Positions 24,135-31,829 of a stretch of DNA of 62,310 nucleotides are shown in pieces. The position numbers were made by a program, and so were the translations under genes. Numbering within the stretch: position 1 is the first letter of the stretch; every line of letters starts with the position of its first letter. This stretch comes from CAZAPG01 sp964486935 (GTDB lineage: Bacteria > Chloroflexota > Anaerolineae > 4572-78 > J111): contig CAZAPG010000043.1 in NCBI GenBank assembly GCA_964486935.1, positions 1 through 62,310 on the forward strand, written 5' to 3'. The notes under the pieces were generated by a model. It saw only the letters and a list, made by a program, of their open reading frames with translations. It ran no database searches and was not told the origin of the DNA.

Positions 24135-25049
24135 TTATTGACTCATCGCGGCCATCAGCCGCTCAAACAAGCGGTCTACTTCTTGCCGGGTTTCTTCATC
24201 CAGTTTGTAACCGGCCGGGCCGCGCACGATAGTATTTTTGAAGATGCCGCGTTTGACCAGCAGATATTTCTCCACGGCCAAAAAAGCGTCCAGACTGGTT
24301 TGCACCGCAACCAGCGCCGAGAGGGGCAGCGACAGCCGGTAAATCCGCGACTCGTCGCCAGCTTGCAGCGCCCGCCACAGGGCCACAATCACGTCGATCA
24401 GGTCTGCGCCGGGCATGGTGCCGACCACGCCCCGCCGGTAGCTATCGACCAGGGCCATGCCGCCGCTGCCCTCAAAAACGGGGGCCTGGCCGCCGGTGGC
24501 CTGGCGCAGCGCCGACAGCCGGGGGCCAATAGGCGTGGCTTCGGGCTTAAACAAGATGCGGTCGCCGTAATCATTAAACAGGGCCGCTTGCAGCTCGATG
24601 GACATAGGCCGGCCCACGTAGCCGCTGGCATCCTGCACAATTACCGGCAGGCTGGTTGCCTGGAGAATGCGCTGGTAGTAGCCTTTCAATTCCTCTTGGG
24701 GCAGGCTCACCGAAACCGGCGGAATGGCCATAACCGCGTCTGCGCCTGCAGCCTCGGCCTGGCGAGCGTAACGTTCGGCGGTGTGGGCCGACTCGGCCCC
24801 AACGCTAATGACCACAACGCCGCGCTGATTTGCCAGCCGGCAGGTCGCCGCGGCCAATTGCTCCCGCTCCTCACTGGATAGCCGCAGCGTTTCCGAGGCC
24901 ATGGCCATCACAATGCCGTCGCTGCCCTGGTTGAACAACCAGTCGATTTCGACGGCCAGGGTGTCAAAATCTATCGACTCGTCCGGGTGGTAGGGCGTAT
25001 GAAAAACGGGCAGCACGCCGCGCAACTGTTTTTGGTTTGGTTGACTCAT
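24135..25049 (-). CDS. Dihydrodipicolinate synthase/N-acetylneuraminate lyase family aldolase
   Basis: A class I aldolase of the DapA family, 304 residues. The Schiff-base lysine is in ILFKPEATP (about residue 168). The usual active-site tyrosine of the Y-N-x-P motif is replaced: the strand reads VIVQDASGYVG, so this is not a standard DapA. The ATG at 25049, with GGAG five bases before it, is preferred to the GTG at 25052. Its ATG overlaps the dehydrogenase stop. Sugar-acid cleavage or dehydration, in sequence with the upstream oxidation, is the likeliest role. Confidence 0.85.
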   Translation of the reverse strand: MSQPNQKQLRGVLPVFHTPYHPDESIDFDTLAVEIDWLFNQGSDGIVMAMASETLRLSSEEREQLAAATCRLANQRGVVVISVGAESAHTAERYARQAEAAGADAVMAIPPVSVSLPQEELKGYYQRILQATSLPVIVQDASGYVGRPMSIELQAALFNDYGDRILFKPEATPIGPRLSALRQATGGQAPVFEGSGGMALVDSYRRGVVGTMPGADLIDVIVALWRALQAGDESRIYRLSLPLSALVAVQTSLDAFLAVEKYLLVKRGIFKNTIVRGPAGYKLDEETRQEVDRLFERLMAAMSQ

Positions 25050-26074
25050 CACGACTCCAATAGAATTTTGGCAACCGGGCCGGGCTGGCCTAGCAGCCGT
25101 TCAAAACAGGCTCCACCTTCAGATAACGGAGCTTTGAGCAGCCAGGGGTCAATTTCCAGATGCCCGGCGGCCAGCCAGGCCAGGCCATCTTCAAAATCAA
25201 CCGGCGCGTAGGCAAAGCTGCCCTGAATGGTGATTTCGCTGCGAATGACCAGGTTGGATTGGATAATGCTTTCCTCTTCGTGCAGGCCGACAAACACAAC
25301 CCGGCCTCCTCGGGCAACCGCCTCGATACATTCTTTGCGGGTGGGCACGGCCCCCACCGCATCCACGGCGGCAGCGACGCCCTCGCCGTTGGTGTCGGCC
25401 TTAATCAGGTTGACCACATCTTCAGCCAGCGGGTCGATAATCTGCGCGTCAAAATGGCGGCCAATCGCCCGCCGCTCCGGGTCGGTATCGGTGGCGTAGA
25501 GGCGAGTCAGCCCAAAACTTTTGGCGACTTGCAGGGTGAGCAGGCCGATTGGCCCCAGGCCGGTGATGAGCAGACTGTCCAGCGCGCTAACCCCGGCCAG
25601 TTTAACCGCCCGTACCGCGCAGCCAACCGGCTCGGCCAGGGCGGCGTGCTCCAGGCTCAGGTGGCCGGGCAGGGGGTAAACCCAGGCCGCCGGCGCTTTG
25701 ACCCAGTTGGCAAAGCTGCCGGGCCGGTGGATGCCCAAAATCTCGCGGCGCAGGCACAGGTTGTGGCGGCCTGTCAAACAGGCGCGACAACGCCCGCAGT
25801 GAATCAACGGGTTGACGGTGACGCGCTGCCCCACGGCCAGCTTGGGGTTGACCGACCCGGCCTGCGCTCCCAGTTCGGCAATTTCGCCGGAGAACTCGTG
25901 GCCCATAATCAACGGGGGTTTGCGCAGGCTGTTGTGGCCCAAATAGCCGCCCAACTCCGAGCCGCAAATGCCGGAGTAGGTTACTTTGAGCAGCACCTCA
26001 TCCGGCCCCAATTCCGGTTTTGGCACGTCGCGCAGGTTCATCTGGCGCGGGCCTTCCCAGACCAGTGCTTTCAT
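25049..26074 (-). CDS. Zinc-dependent medium-chain alcohol/polyol dehydrogenase
   Basis: A 341-residue MDR dehydrogenase. The catalytic zinc site includes Cys37 in SGICGSELG and GHEFSGE. The structural zinc lobe has four cysteines in HCGRCRACLTGRHNLC. The NAD-binding motif is ITGLGPIGLLTLQVAK. The pattern is closest to threonine, butanediol and polyol dehydrogenases. It is first in a tight unit with the DapA-family aldolase and the GH-like protein, suggesting oxidation of a sugar or sugar-acid hydroxyl. Confidence 0.9.
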   Translation of the reverse strand: MKALVWEGPRQMNLRDVPKPELGPDEVLLKVTYSGICGSELGGYLGHNSLRKPPLIMGHEFSGEIAELGAQAGSVNPKLAVGQRVTVNPLIHCGRCRACLTGRHNLCLRREILGIHRPGSFANWVKAPAAWVYPLPGHLSLEHAALAEPVGCAVRAVKLAGVSALDSLLITGLGPIGLLTLQVAKSFGLTRLYATDTDPERRAIGRHFDAQIIDPLAEDVVNLIKADTNGEGVAAAVDAVGAVPTRKECIEAVARGGRVVFVGLHEEESIIQSNLVIRSEITIQGSFAYAPVDFEDGLAWLAAGHLEIDPWLLKAPLSEGGACFERLLGQPGPVAKILLES

Positions 26075-26154
26075 TGGAAACTCCTTGTGCTTAGTAATCA
26101 GTAAATAGTAATTGGTAAATGGTCATTGATTGTTCGTAAGGGCTAGCTACCAAT
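26075..26154. repeat. TAATCAGTAAA / AATTACC dispersed repeat
   Basis: This AT-rich intergenic piece holds GTAATCAGTAAATAGTAATT (about 26094-26113) and a late ACCAATTACA. Similar text is found at 31755-31787 and 62139-62187. It resembles the heptamer-derived AATTACC repeats and carries no gene. Confidence 0.5.
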
Positions 26155-26162
26155 TACACAAC

Positions 26163-26335
26163 GTGACTACTCAGCCGGTGTCGCCTGGGACTCAAATCCC
26201 AGGCTAAGACAGGTGAAAGTCGGTTAAAACCGACTCAAAAACCCAATTTTAAGCGAATTAAGGGCGCTTTAGCGTCCTTTCACCTGTTTCAGCCCGGCGT
26301 TTTAACGCGGGGCGAACCGGCGGCTGAGTAGTTAC
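26163..26335. mobile_element. MITE-like element with 8-bp target duplications
   Basis: The element is 173 bp long with ends GTGACTACTCAGCC and its complement GGCTGAGTAGTTAC (one mismatch in 14). It is flanked by the direct repeat TACACAAC at 26155-26162 and 26336-26343. Inside are hairpins CCTGGGA-TCCCAGG, AGTCGGTT-AACCGACT (26218-26235), AGGGCGCT-AGCGTCCT (26261-26278) and a ten-base arm at 26292-26313. An 11-bp inner repeat ACAGGTGAAAG / CTTTCACCTGT (26209-26219, 26277-26287) spans the middle. There is no reading frame. GTAA-like ends and 8-bp duplications are the hallmark of the IS66 family, so a non-autonomous IS66 derivative is proposed. Confidence 0.75.
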
Positions 26336-26374
26336 TACACAACTAAAGAGACGATACTTCATCAAAACAATGAA

Positions 26375-27328
26375 TCATTGTTGAAACGCCAGCACTCGCT
26401 GCGGATTCTCCTCCAGCATAATGCTGACCTGCTCATCGGTGATGCTGGCTTCTTGTTGCAGTTTGGGCAGAAATTGTTTGGCAATGTAGGTGTAGTCGTC
26501 AAACACCTTTTCACCGGAGGCTTCCTCCAGGCCGTAAACAAACACGGCGGCATCGTGGCTCATCATCACCTGCTTGACGTAGCCTTTGCGAATGGCGTTG
26601 CCGACCAGTTGCACCCAGTGGTCATCATGATAAAACTGCTGCATACCGATGCGGTCGAAGCTGATGTTAGCCCCCCGTTTGAGCATTTGCAGTGAGTAGT
26701 CGAGCGGGTTTGCCTCAAAACCGATATGGCTGACAATCACTTCCTCCGGCGAAATGCCTTCGCTTTCAAAAATATCAAGCTGCTCCAGCCCCATGCCGTT
26801 GGTGGTGTGGGTGATGATGGGGCAGCCGGTGGCTTTGCGCGCCCGCGCCGAGGCCCGCAGCATTTTATCCTCGTTGGCCGAGATGCGGCCTTCGCCGGTG
26901 GCGCATTTAATCATACCGGCCTTGATGAGCGTGTCGCCCATGCCTTCGGTAATTTCGCGGCTGAACAGGTCAACCAGCGCGTCCAAATCCAGCGCCCGCC
27001 CAATGGGGTGAATGGGGCACCAGGACTCGTGAAAAAAGCCGGTGCTGGCAATAATTTTGATGGGGCCGCGTTGGGCCACGGCCTTGAATAAGTCCAGGTA
27101 GCGGCCACAGCCAATGGGCGTACATTCGACCATTGCGCCAAAGCCGGCCCGGTGTAGTTCTTCCATTTTGGCGACCATACGGTTGACCATATCGTCGAAC
27201 TCGAAATCCAGCACCTTGGGGCGGCCCAGCATCTCGCCCCAATCCACGCAGAGGTGCTCATGAATCAACGCGCGGCCCAGTGCGTTGGGCGTCACATCGC
27301 CGGTGAGGGTGCGAACGAATTTTTCCAT
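26375..27328 (-). CDS. Phosphotriesterase family hydrolase (lactonase-like)
   Basis: A two-metal TIM-barrel hydrolase of 317 residues. The first metal pair is HEHL (His23, His25). The bridging lysine, normally carboxylated, is probably in GMIKCATGEG; later ligands are ITHTTNGMG, SHIGFEA and MSHDAAVFV. AAGGAG six bases before the ATG at 27328 supports the start. Members are mostly lactonases that open sugar or acyl lactones. In this setting it may open the lactone made by one of the dehydrogenases around it. Confidence 0.9.
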   Translation of the reverse strand: MEKFVRTLTGDVTPNALGRALIHEHLCVDWGEMLGRPKVLDFEFDDMVNRMVAKMEELHRAGFGAMVECTPIGCGRYLDLFKAVAQRGPIKIIASTGFFHESWCPIHPIGRALDLDALVDLFSREITEGMGDTLIKAGMIKCATGEGRISANEDKMLRASARARKATGCPIITHTTNGMGLEQLDIFESEGISPEEVIVSHIGFEANPLDYSLQMLKRGANISFDRIGMQQFYHDDHWVQLVGNAIRKGYVKQVMMSHDAAVFVYGLEEASGEKVFDDYTYIAKQFLPKLQQEASITDEQVSIMLEENPQRVLAFQQ

Positions 27329-27373
27329 GATTGGCTCCTTTGCTGACTACGACCGCCGGAATAAGGTTAAACC

Positions 27374-27399
27374 TTCAACGGAAATCGTTTTCCATTGAA
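27374..27399. repeat. Intercistronic inverted repeat
   Basis: TTCAACGGAAA (27374-27384) pairs with TTTCCATTGAA (27389-27399) with one wobble, leaving a four-base loop. It lies between the CBM9-like gene and the phosphotriesterase-like gene. No long T-run follows, so weak attenuation is the most that can be claimed. Confidence 0.45.
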
Positions 27400-27409
27400 A
27401 TAATGATTC

Positions 27410-28063
27410 TTATGTGGCTAAAATCAACGCGCCAAAGCGGGCCGGTTTGTGAAAATCCGCCGGGTTGGTCATGGTAGGCGACCAGCAGCTAAATTCCGGC
27501 TCGTCATTGCGAGGCCGCTCGATGCGGTAGAGGTTGGCCCGCCAGATTTGGGGCAGCTCGCCCGGCGGAGCAATAGCCGCCCACGGTACCACCAGTACCG
27601 CCCACCAATGGCTGGCCGCGTCATCTCGCCCGGCCTGCCAGCGCAGGTTGGGACAATCCCAGCCGATATCCACCTCGAGTTCGGCCCGCTGTGAGGTAGG
27701 ATTGTAAACTTTGGCATCGAGCAGCACGCCGTTGGGGCTAACCTCAAATTCAAAATAACGCACCGGGTCGGCGCTGCCGGGCGCAATAAACAGTTCCACC
27801 ACTTCCTCGTCGTAAATGGGGTCATCCCGTTGGGCGTAATTGCCCCAGATGTCGTGGTCATCGCAATCAAAGCGGACATACAGCGCCTGCGAGTCGTACC
27901 CCACCCGCGCCGTGGTTTGCTGCGCAGCCGGGCCGCTGCCGTCGGCTAGGGTAAAGGGCGGCAGGGCCGGCAGGTCGGCCCAGGGCCAGGCGGCGGGCGC
28001 GGCCTGCCTGTCCCAATTTTGGGGCAGGCGCGGAACGTGGCGTGTGGGTAAATTTTGGGTCAT
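27410..28063 (-). CDS. Carbohydrate-binding family 9-like protein
   Basis: A 217-residue protein of the CBM9-like type. Typical text includes LYVRFDCDDHDIW, the YDEEVVELFIAPG strand, and YFEFEVSPNGVLLDAKVYNP. No signal peptide is seen, so unlike CBM9 modules of xylanases this protein is probably intracellular or released without Sec. It sits between the phosphotriesterase-like gene and an SDR, in the same orientation. Its ligand and any enzymatic role are unknown. Confidence 0.8.
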   Translation of the reverse strand: MTQNLPTRHVPRLPQNWDRQAAPAAWPWADLPALPPFTLADGSGPAAQQTTARVGYDSQALYVRFDCDDHDIWGNYAQRDDPIYDEEVVELFIAPGSADPVRYFEFEVSPNGVLLDAKVYNPTSQRAELEVDIGWDCPNLRWQAGRDDAASHWWAVLVVPWAAIAPPGELPQIWRANLYRIERPRNDEPEFSCWSPTMTNPADFHKPARFGALILAT

Positions 28064-28115
28064 TGTGGCTGTTCTCCCGAAATGTAGCGCCAGCCAACGG
28101 AATACGCGCTACGGG

Positions 28116-28910
28116 CTACCTTTTCAAAATGCCGCCGTTGACATCCAGGGTTGCGCCGGTAATGTAAGCCGCCATCGGCGAGGCCAGAAACAGCGCGGCG
28201 TAGGCGATTTCTTCCGGTTGACCCAGCCGGCCCAGCGGTATCATTTGGGTGACGCGCTGGCGGGCTTCGGGCGTGAGCAGGTTGGGGTCGGCGTCAATCT
28301 GGCCGGGCGCAATATTGTTGACGGTGATATTGTACGGGGCCAAATCGCGGGCCAGAGATTTGGCCATGGAAATCATCCCCCCTTTGGAGGCTGCGTAGTG
28401 CAAACCGCCGGACACCCCGCCGGTTTGGGCGCTAATGGAGGCAACGTTGATGATGCGTCCATATTTTTGCCGCTGCATGTGGGGGGCCACGGCGCGGCTG
28501 CACAGGTACGCGCCGGTCAGGTTGGCTCCAATGACCCGCTGCCAATCGGGCGGTTCAATCTCTGTGACCGGGCCAAAGCTGATGAGTCCGGCATTGTTGA
28601 CCAGAATATCCAGCCGTCCCCAGGTATCGAGCGTTTTTTGCACGGCCTGGTTGACCTGCGCCTCGTTTGAGACATCCGCCGGCAAAGATAGCGTAACGGG
28701 TGATGAGCCGGGCGTGAGCCGGGCAACGTTGTTGGCAATTTCGGCGGCGGCTTTATCGAGCAGAGGGGCGGTGCGGGCCAGCAGGGCCACCCTGGCCCCG
28801 GCCTGCGCAAACACCTGAGCGATGGCCTGGCCGATGCCTCGATTAGCGCCGGTGACAATCGCTACCCGGCCCGACAGGTCGAGCAATTTGGCAATTTCAT
28901 GGCCGGTCAT
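28116..28910 (-). CDS. SDR family oxidoreductase
   Basis: A classical short-chain dehydrogenase of 264 residues. The cofactor loop is VTGANRGIGQAIA, followed by LVNNAGLI. The catalytic Ser-Tyr-Lys triad is in INVASISAQTG and LHYAASKGG. The ATG at 28910 overlaps the stop of the upstream gene by four bases, so the two are coupled. It is one of four SDRs in the window, likely acting on a sugar alcohol or keto acid. Confidence 0.93.
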   Translation of the reverse strand: MTGHEIAKLLDLSGRVAIVTGANRGIGQAIAQVFAQAGARVALLARTAPLLDKAAAEIANNVARLTPGSSPVTLSLPADVSNEAQVNQAVQKTLDTWGRLDILVNNAGLISFGPVTEIEPPDWQRVIGANLTGAYLCSRAVAPHMQRQKYGRIINVASISAQTGGVSGGLHYAASKGGMISMAKSLARDLAPYNITVNNIAPGQIDADPNLLTPEARQRVTQMIPLGRLGQPEEIAYAALFLASPMAAYITGATLDVNGGILKR

Positions 28911-29665
28911 TTTGAATCTACCCAGATTTCGCGGCGCGTACCGCGCATGTCCATTTCAAACTCAAGGCCGCTGATGGGCGGCCAACAGTAGTGCCAGTGA
29001 ACCCCGTGAATGGCTGCCGGCCCTATTTTTTCCAGAATGGCCGAGGCCAGGTAGGGCTGCAACGGTTGAACGGTGTAAATATCAACCGTGGTAACGTGGG
29101 GCCAGTCCAACTGCAACCCGGCCAGGCGAGCCTGCATCGCGCTCATCACCAGGGCGGCTTTTTCTTGCATGGCCTCCGGCGACACATCGCCAGCGCGGAT
29201 AATGGCCCCCGGCGAGAGGCGCTGGTCTGCCAAATCGCCCGCTCCGGCAATGACAAACGTAGGCGGCGAGCCGGCAGCGGGCGCGGTGTATGAAAAGGCG
29301 TAGAGCGATGGCTGGGCCGGCGCCTGCACCGCCGGGGCCACGTTGGTGCGGGCCACGGGATTGCGCCCCTCTACCAGCAGCTCCCACCCGGCCAGAATAT
29401 GTTGATAGCTCTGGTTGAACTCGGCAAAGCCCTCAAACGAGAAGGGGCGAGGCGAGCGCAACTCAATGGCGCACAGCGCCTGCCGGGGGCGATTTTGGCC
29501 GGCCAGATGACGGTCAATCAACTCAAACCCGCCAGCCAGCAGCAGCGGCGAGCGCAAGACCGCGTGGATAATTTCATAGCCGGGCATGGCTACCACCCCG
29601 GAAGAGTAAGGCGCGATGCCGGTCAGAAAGCGGTAATTTCCCTTGAAATTGTCCAGTAACTCCAT
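28907..29665 (-). CDS. Uncharacterised protein, possibly YjgF/RidA-related
   Basis: A 252-residue protein that I do not firmly recognise. Parts such as CAIELRSPRPFSFEGFAEFN and WPHVTTVDIYTVQPLQPYL resemble the strand and helix of YjgF/Rid proteins, and the length could hold two such domains. No signal or membrane segment is present. The ATG at 29665 is preferred to the GTG at 29668. It is sandwiched between two SDR genes and overlaps the downstream one, so it probably acts on the same substrate. Confidence 0.5.
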   Translation of the reverse strand: MELLDNFKGNYRFLTGIAPYSSGVVAMPGYEIIHAVLRSPLLLAGGFELIDRHLAGQNRPRQALCAIELRSPRPFSFEGFAEFNQSYQHILAGWELLVEGRNPVARTNVAPAVQAPAQPSLYAFSYTAPAAGSPPTFVIAGAGDLADQRLSPGAIIRAGDVSPEAMQEKAALVMSAMQARLAGLQLDWPHVTTVDIYTVQPLQPYLASAILEKIGPAAIHGVHWHYCWPPISGLEFEMDMRGTRREIWVDSK

Positions 29666-29683
29666 CACGACACCAATGTGGGT

Positions 29684-30448
29684 TTAGCTGCAGGTCATGA
29701 CGCCGCCGTCGATGGTGAGGGCGGTGCCGGTTATCCACGACGAGTCGCTACAGGCCAGAAACAGGGCGGCCTGCGACACGTCATCCGGCGTGCCCAGGCG
29801 CTTCATCAGGGTATTGTTGCCGACCTCCTGCACCACGGTGGCCGGGTTCTCGAACGCCACGGCCGAGGCCCAGATAAGCGGGGTGTCGACCGGGCCAGGG
29901 CAGAGACAATTGACCCGGATGTTGTCGTCGGCATAATCTACCGCCAGATTTCTGGTCAGCGAAATCAACGCCCCTTTGGAAGCGCAGTATGCCGGGTGGT
30001 TGGGAAAGGCCTTGAAGCCGGCTATCGAAGCGTTGATGACGATGACTCCGCCGCCGCCCCTTCTCATCTCCGGGATGGCGAAGCGGCACAGATAAAAAAC
30101 GCCGTTGAGATTTGTGGCGATGGCCTCATGCCAGGTATCGAGCGAGACTTCGGTAACGGAACCCAGGCCCAATATTCCGGCGTTGGGCGCCAGCACATCA
30201 AGCTGGCCGTAGCGGGCCATGGTTTGCCGGACCAGTTGGGCTACCTCATCGGCGTTGGACACATCGGCGGCAATAAAAATTGCCTCGCCGCCGTCCTTTT
30301 TTATGTCAGCCACCACTTCATTTCCGCGCTCGCGGTTACGCCCGCTGACCACCACGGCTGCGCCTTCTTTGGCAAACAGGGTGGCCATCGCCCGCCCCAT
30401 GCCGCTGGTTGCGCCGCTAATAAGCGCCACTTTGTCTTTGAGTTTCAT
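29684..30448 (-). CDS. SDR family oxidoreductase
   Basis: A 254-residue short-chain dehydrogenase. The cofactor loop is ISGATSGMGRAMA, an acidic Asp occurs in FIAADVSNADEV, and the catalytic part is INASIAGFKAFPNHPAYCASKG. The NAG motif APNAGILG replaces the more common NNAG. It precedes the RidA-like gene at 28907 and the SDR at 28116. Its substrate is unknown; a sugar or steroid-like alcohol is usual for this subfamily. Confidence 0.93.
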   Translation of the reverse strand: MKLKDKVALISGATSGMGRAMATLFAKEGAAVVVSGRNRERGNEVVADIKKDGGEAIFIAADVSNADEVAQLVRQTMARYGQLDVLAPNAGILGLGSVTEVSLDTWHEAIATNLNGVFYLCRFAIPEMRRGGGGVIVINASIAGFKAFPNHPAYCASKGALISLTRNLAVDYADDNIRVNCLCPGPVDTPLIWASAVAFENPATVVQEVGNNTLMKRLGTPDDVSQAALFLACSDSSWITGTALTIDGGVMTCS

Positions 30449-30480
30449 GGTTGTCTCTATTTTTGGCCTGCGCCCAAATA

Positions 30481-31227
30481 CTACCGAACCGCCTGCACCA
30501 GCGCCTTGACTTGCCCGGCATCCGTCACCATGCGGCTGTATTCGGGCGGGCGCAATTCGCCGCCCATGTAGACATGCGGGTTGCGATGTTGCATCTGGCT
30601 TTCAACGCTGACTGTGCCCACCACGTGAACTTCTCTGACGCCGCTTTGGGCCACAATTTTTTTGATATTTCGCCCGGTAATGCCGCCGCCGGGCATAATG
30701 ATGATCCGGTCGCCGGCTCGCTGTACCAGTTGAGTAATCAACTCCAGACCCTCCAGCACAGAACTTTCCTGGCCGGAGGTCAACACCCGGTCAAGGCCCA
30801 GCTCGATGAGCTGCTCCAGGGCTTCAAAGGGGTCGCGGCACACATCAAACGCCCGGTGAAAGGTGACGCTCAGCGGGCGGGCCAGTTCGACCAGTTGCCG
30901 GGTGCGCTCCGTGTCAACCGCGCCATCGGGCCGCAGCAGGCCAATGACCACGCCGTTAGCCCCCAGCTTTTTGGCCTGCTCGATGTCGTATTTCATCACC
31001 TCAAATTCAATGTCGCTGTAGCAAAAATCGCCGCCGCGAGGCCGGATGATAACGTTCAGGCCAATATCAATATGCTGGCGGGCTAGGGCAATGGCGCCGG
31101 CGCTGGGCGTGGTGCCGCCTTCAATTAAACTGTCGCACAGTTCCACCCGGTTAGCGCCGCCCTGCTGGGCCGCAATGGCCGACTCCACCGAATCGATGCA
31201 GATTTCAAACAGAAGTTGGTTGGTCAC
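30481..31227 (-). CDS. cutC: CutC family protein
   Basis: A 248-residue TIM-barrel protein of the CutC family, annotated as copper homeostasis although its real chemistry is unsettled. Family motifs are plain: EICIDSVESAIAAQQGGANR, ELCDSLIEGGTTPS, TFHRAFDVCRDP, VLTSGQ and IMPGGGI. It starts with a GTG at 31227. The gene follows the RidA gene by eight bases. No copper pump or regulator is nearby, which argues for a metabolic function in this cluster. Confidence 0.94.
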   Translation of the reverse strand: MTNQLLFEICIDSVESAIAAQQGGANRVELCDSLIEGGTTPSAGAIALARQHIDIGLNVIIRPRGGDFCYSDIEFEVMKYDIEQAKKLGANGVVIGLLRPDGAVDTERTRQLVELARPLSVTFHRAFDVCRDPFEALEQLIELGLDRVLTSGQESSVLEGLELITQLVQRAGDRIIIMPGGGITGRNIKKIVAQSGVREVHVVGTVSVESQMQHRNPHVYMGGELRPPEYSRMVTDAGQVKALVQAVR

Positions 31228-31235
31228 AGCCTCAC

Positions 31236-31688
31236 CTATTTCACCTCAACCACCATTTCAACTTCAACCGCCCAATTGTGGGGAATGGTCATGCCGACCG
31301 CGCTGCGAGCATGGCGACCCGCCTCGCCAAAAACCTCGCGCAGCAGGTCGCTACAACCGTGGATAACTTCGGGGGTTTTATCAAAATCCGGGGCCACATT
31401 GACCATGCCCAAGACCTTGACGATACGAACCACGTTGTCCAGGCTACCGCACAGCGTTTTTACGGCGGCCAGGCAATTGAGGGTACACATGCGAGCCGCC
31501 TCGTAGCCTTCTTCAATCGACACGTCGCGGCCCACTTTCCCCTGGATGGCCTTGTCGCCCCAGCGCGAGACCTGTCCTGCGGTGAAAATCAGATTGCCGG
31601 TTTTTACCGCGTGAACAAAGCGGCCCGCGTCCAGGTCAACGGCTTCGATTTGATATCCTTTTTCTTTTAGTTTAGCTTCAAATGACAT
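31236..31688 (-). CDS. RidA family protein
   Basis: A 150-residue Rid protein, an enamine or imine deaminase type that protects PLP enzymes. The core reads GNLIFTAGQVSRWGD, EGYEAARMCTLNCLAAVK and VGMTIPHNWAVEVEM. The long variant of the family (about 150 residues) is common in catabolic operons. The frame extends to 31706, but AGGA eight bases before the ATG at 31688 favours MSFEAKLKEKG. Next to a D-amino-acid deacylase and SDRs it may deaminate an unstable imine intermediate. Confidence 0.9.
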   Translation of the reverse strand: MSFEAKLKEKGYQIEAVDLDAGRFVHAVKTGNLIFTAGQVSRWGDKAIQGKVGRDVSIEEGYEAARMCTLNCLAAVKTLCGSLDNVVRIVKVLGMVNVAPDFDKTPEVIHGCSDLLREVFGEAGRHARSAVGMTIPHNWAVEVEMVVEVK

Positions 31689-31754
31689 GAGGGGGTTCCT
31701 TTTCAATAGATAGATTTTAAGTGACGATTCAACTGCCTCGTCCAGAGTGGTTGC

Positions 31755-31787
31755 AATAGTGGTAAATAGTAATTACCAATTACCCGT
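31755..31787. repeat. AATTACC dispersed repeat copy
   Basis: The gap of about 140 bp between the D-aminoacylase gene and the RidA gene holds GGTAAATAGTAATTACCAAT and a small GTAATT-ACC-AATTAC palindrome. Copies of the same text exist near 26094 and 62139. No gene is evident in this gap. Confidence 0.5.
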
Positions 31788-31829
31788 AAAAAGAGCCATT
31801 ACGGTTCTACTGAACGGTTCGGGCTTCAA

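Noticed and set aside
26163..26335. CRISPR or tRNA-like structure
   Set aside because: The several hairpins suggested these at first, but there are no regular repeat-spacer units and no tRNA arms with anticodon or T-loop consensus.
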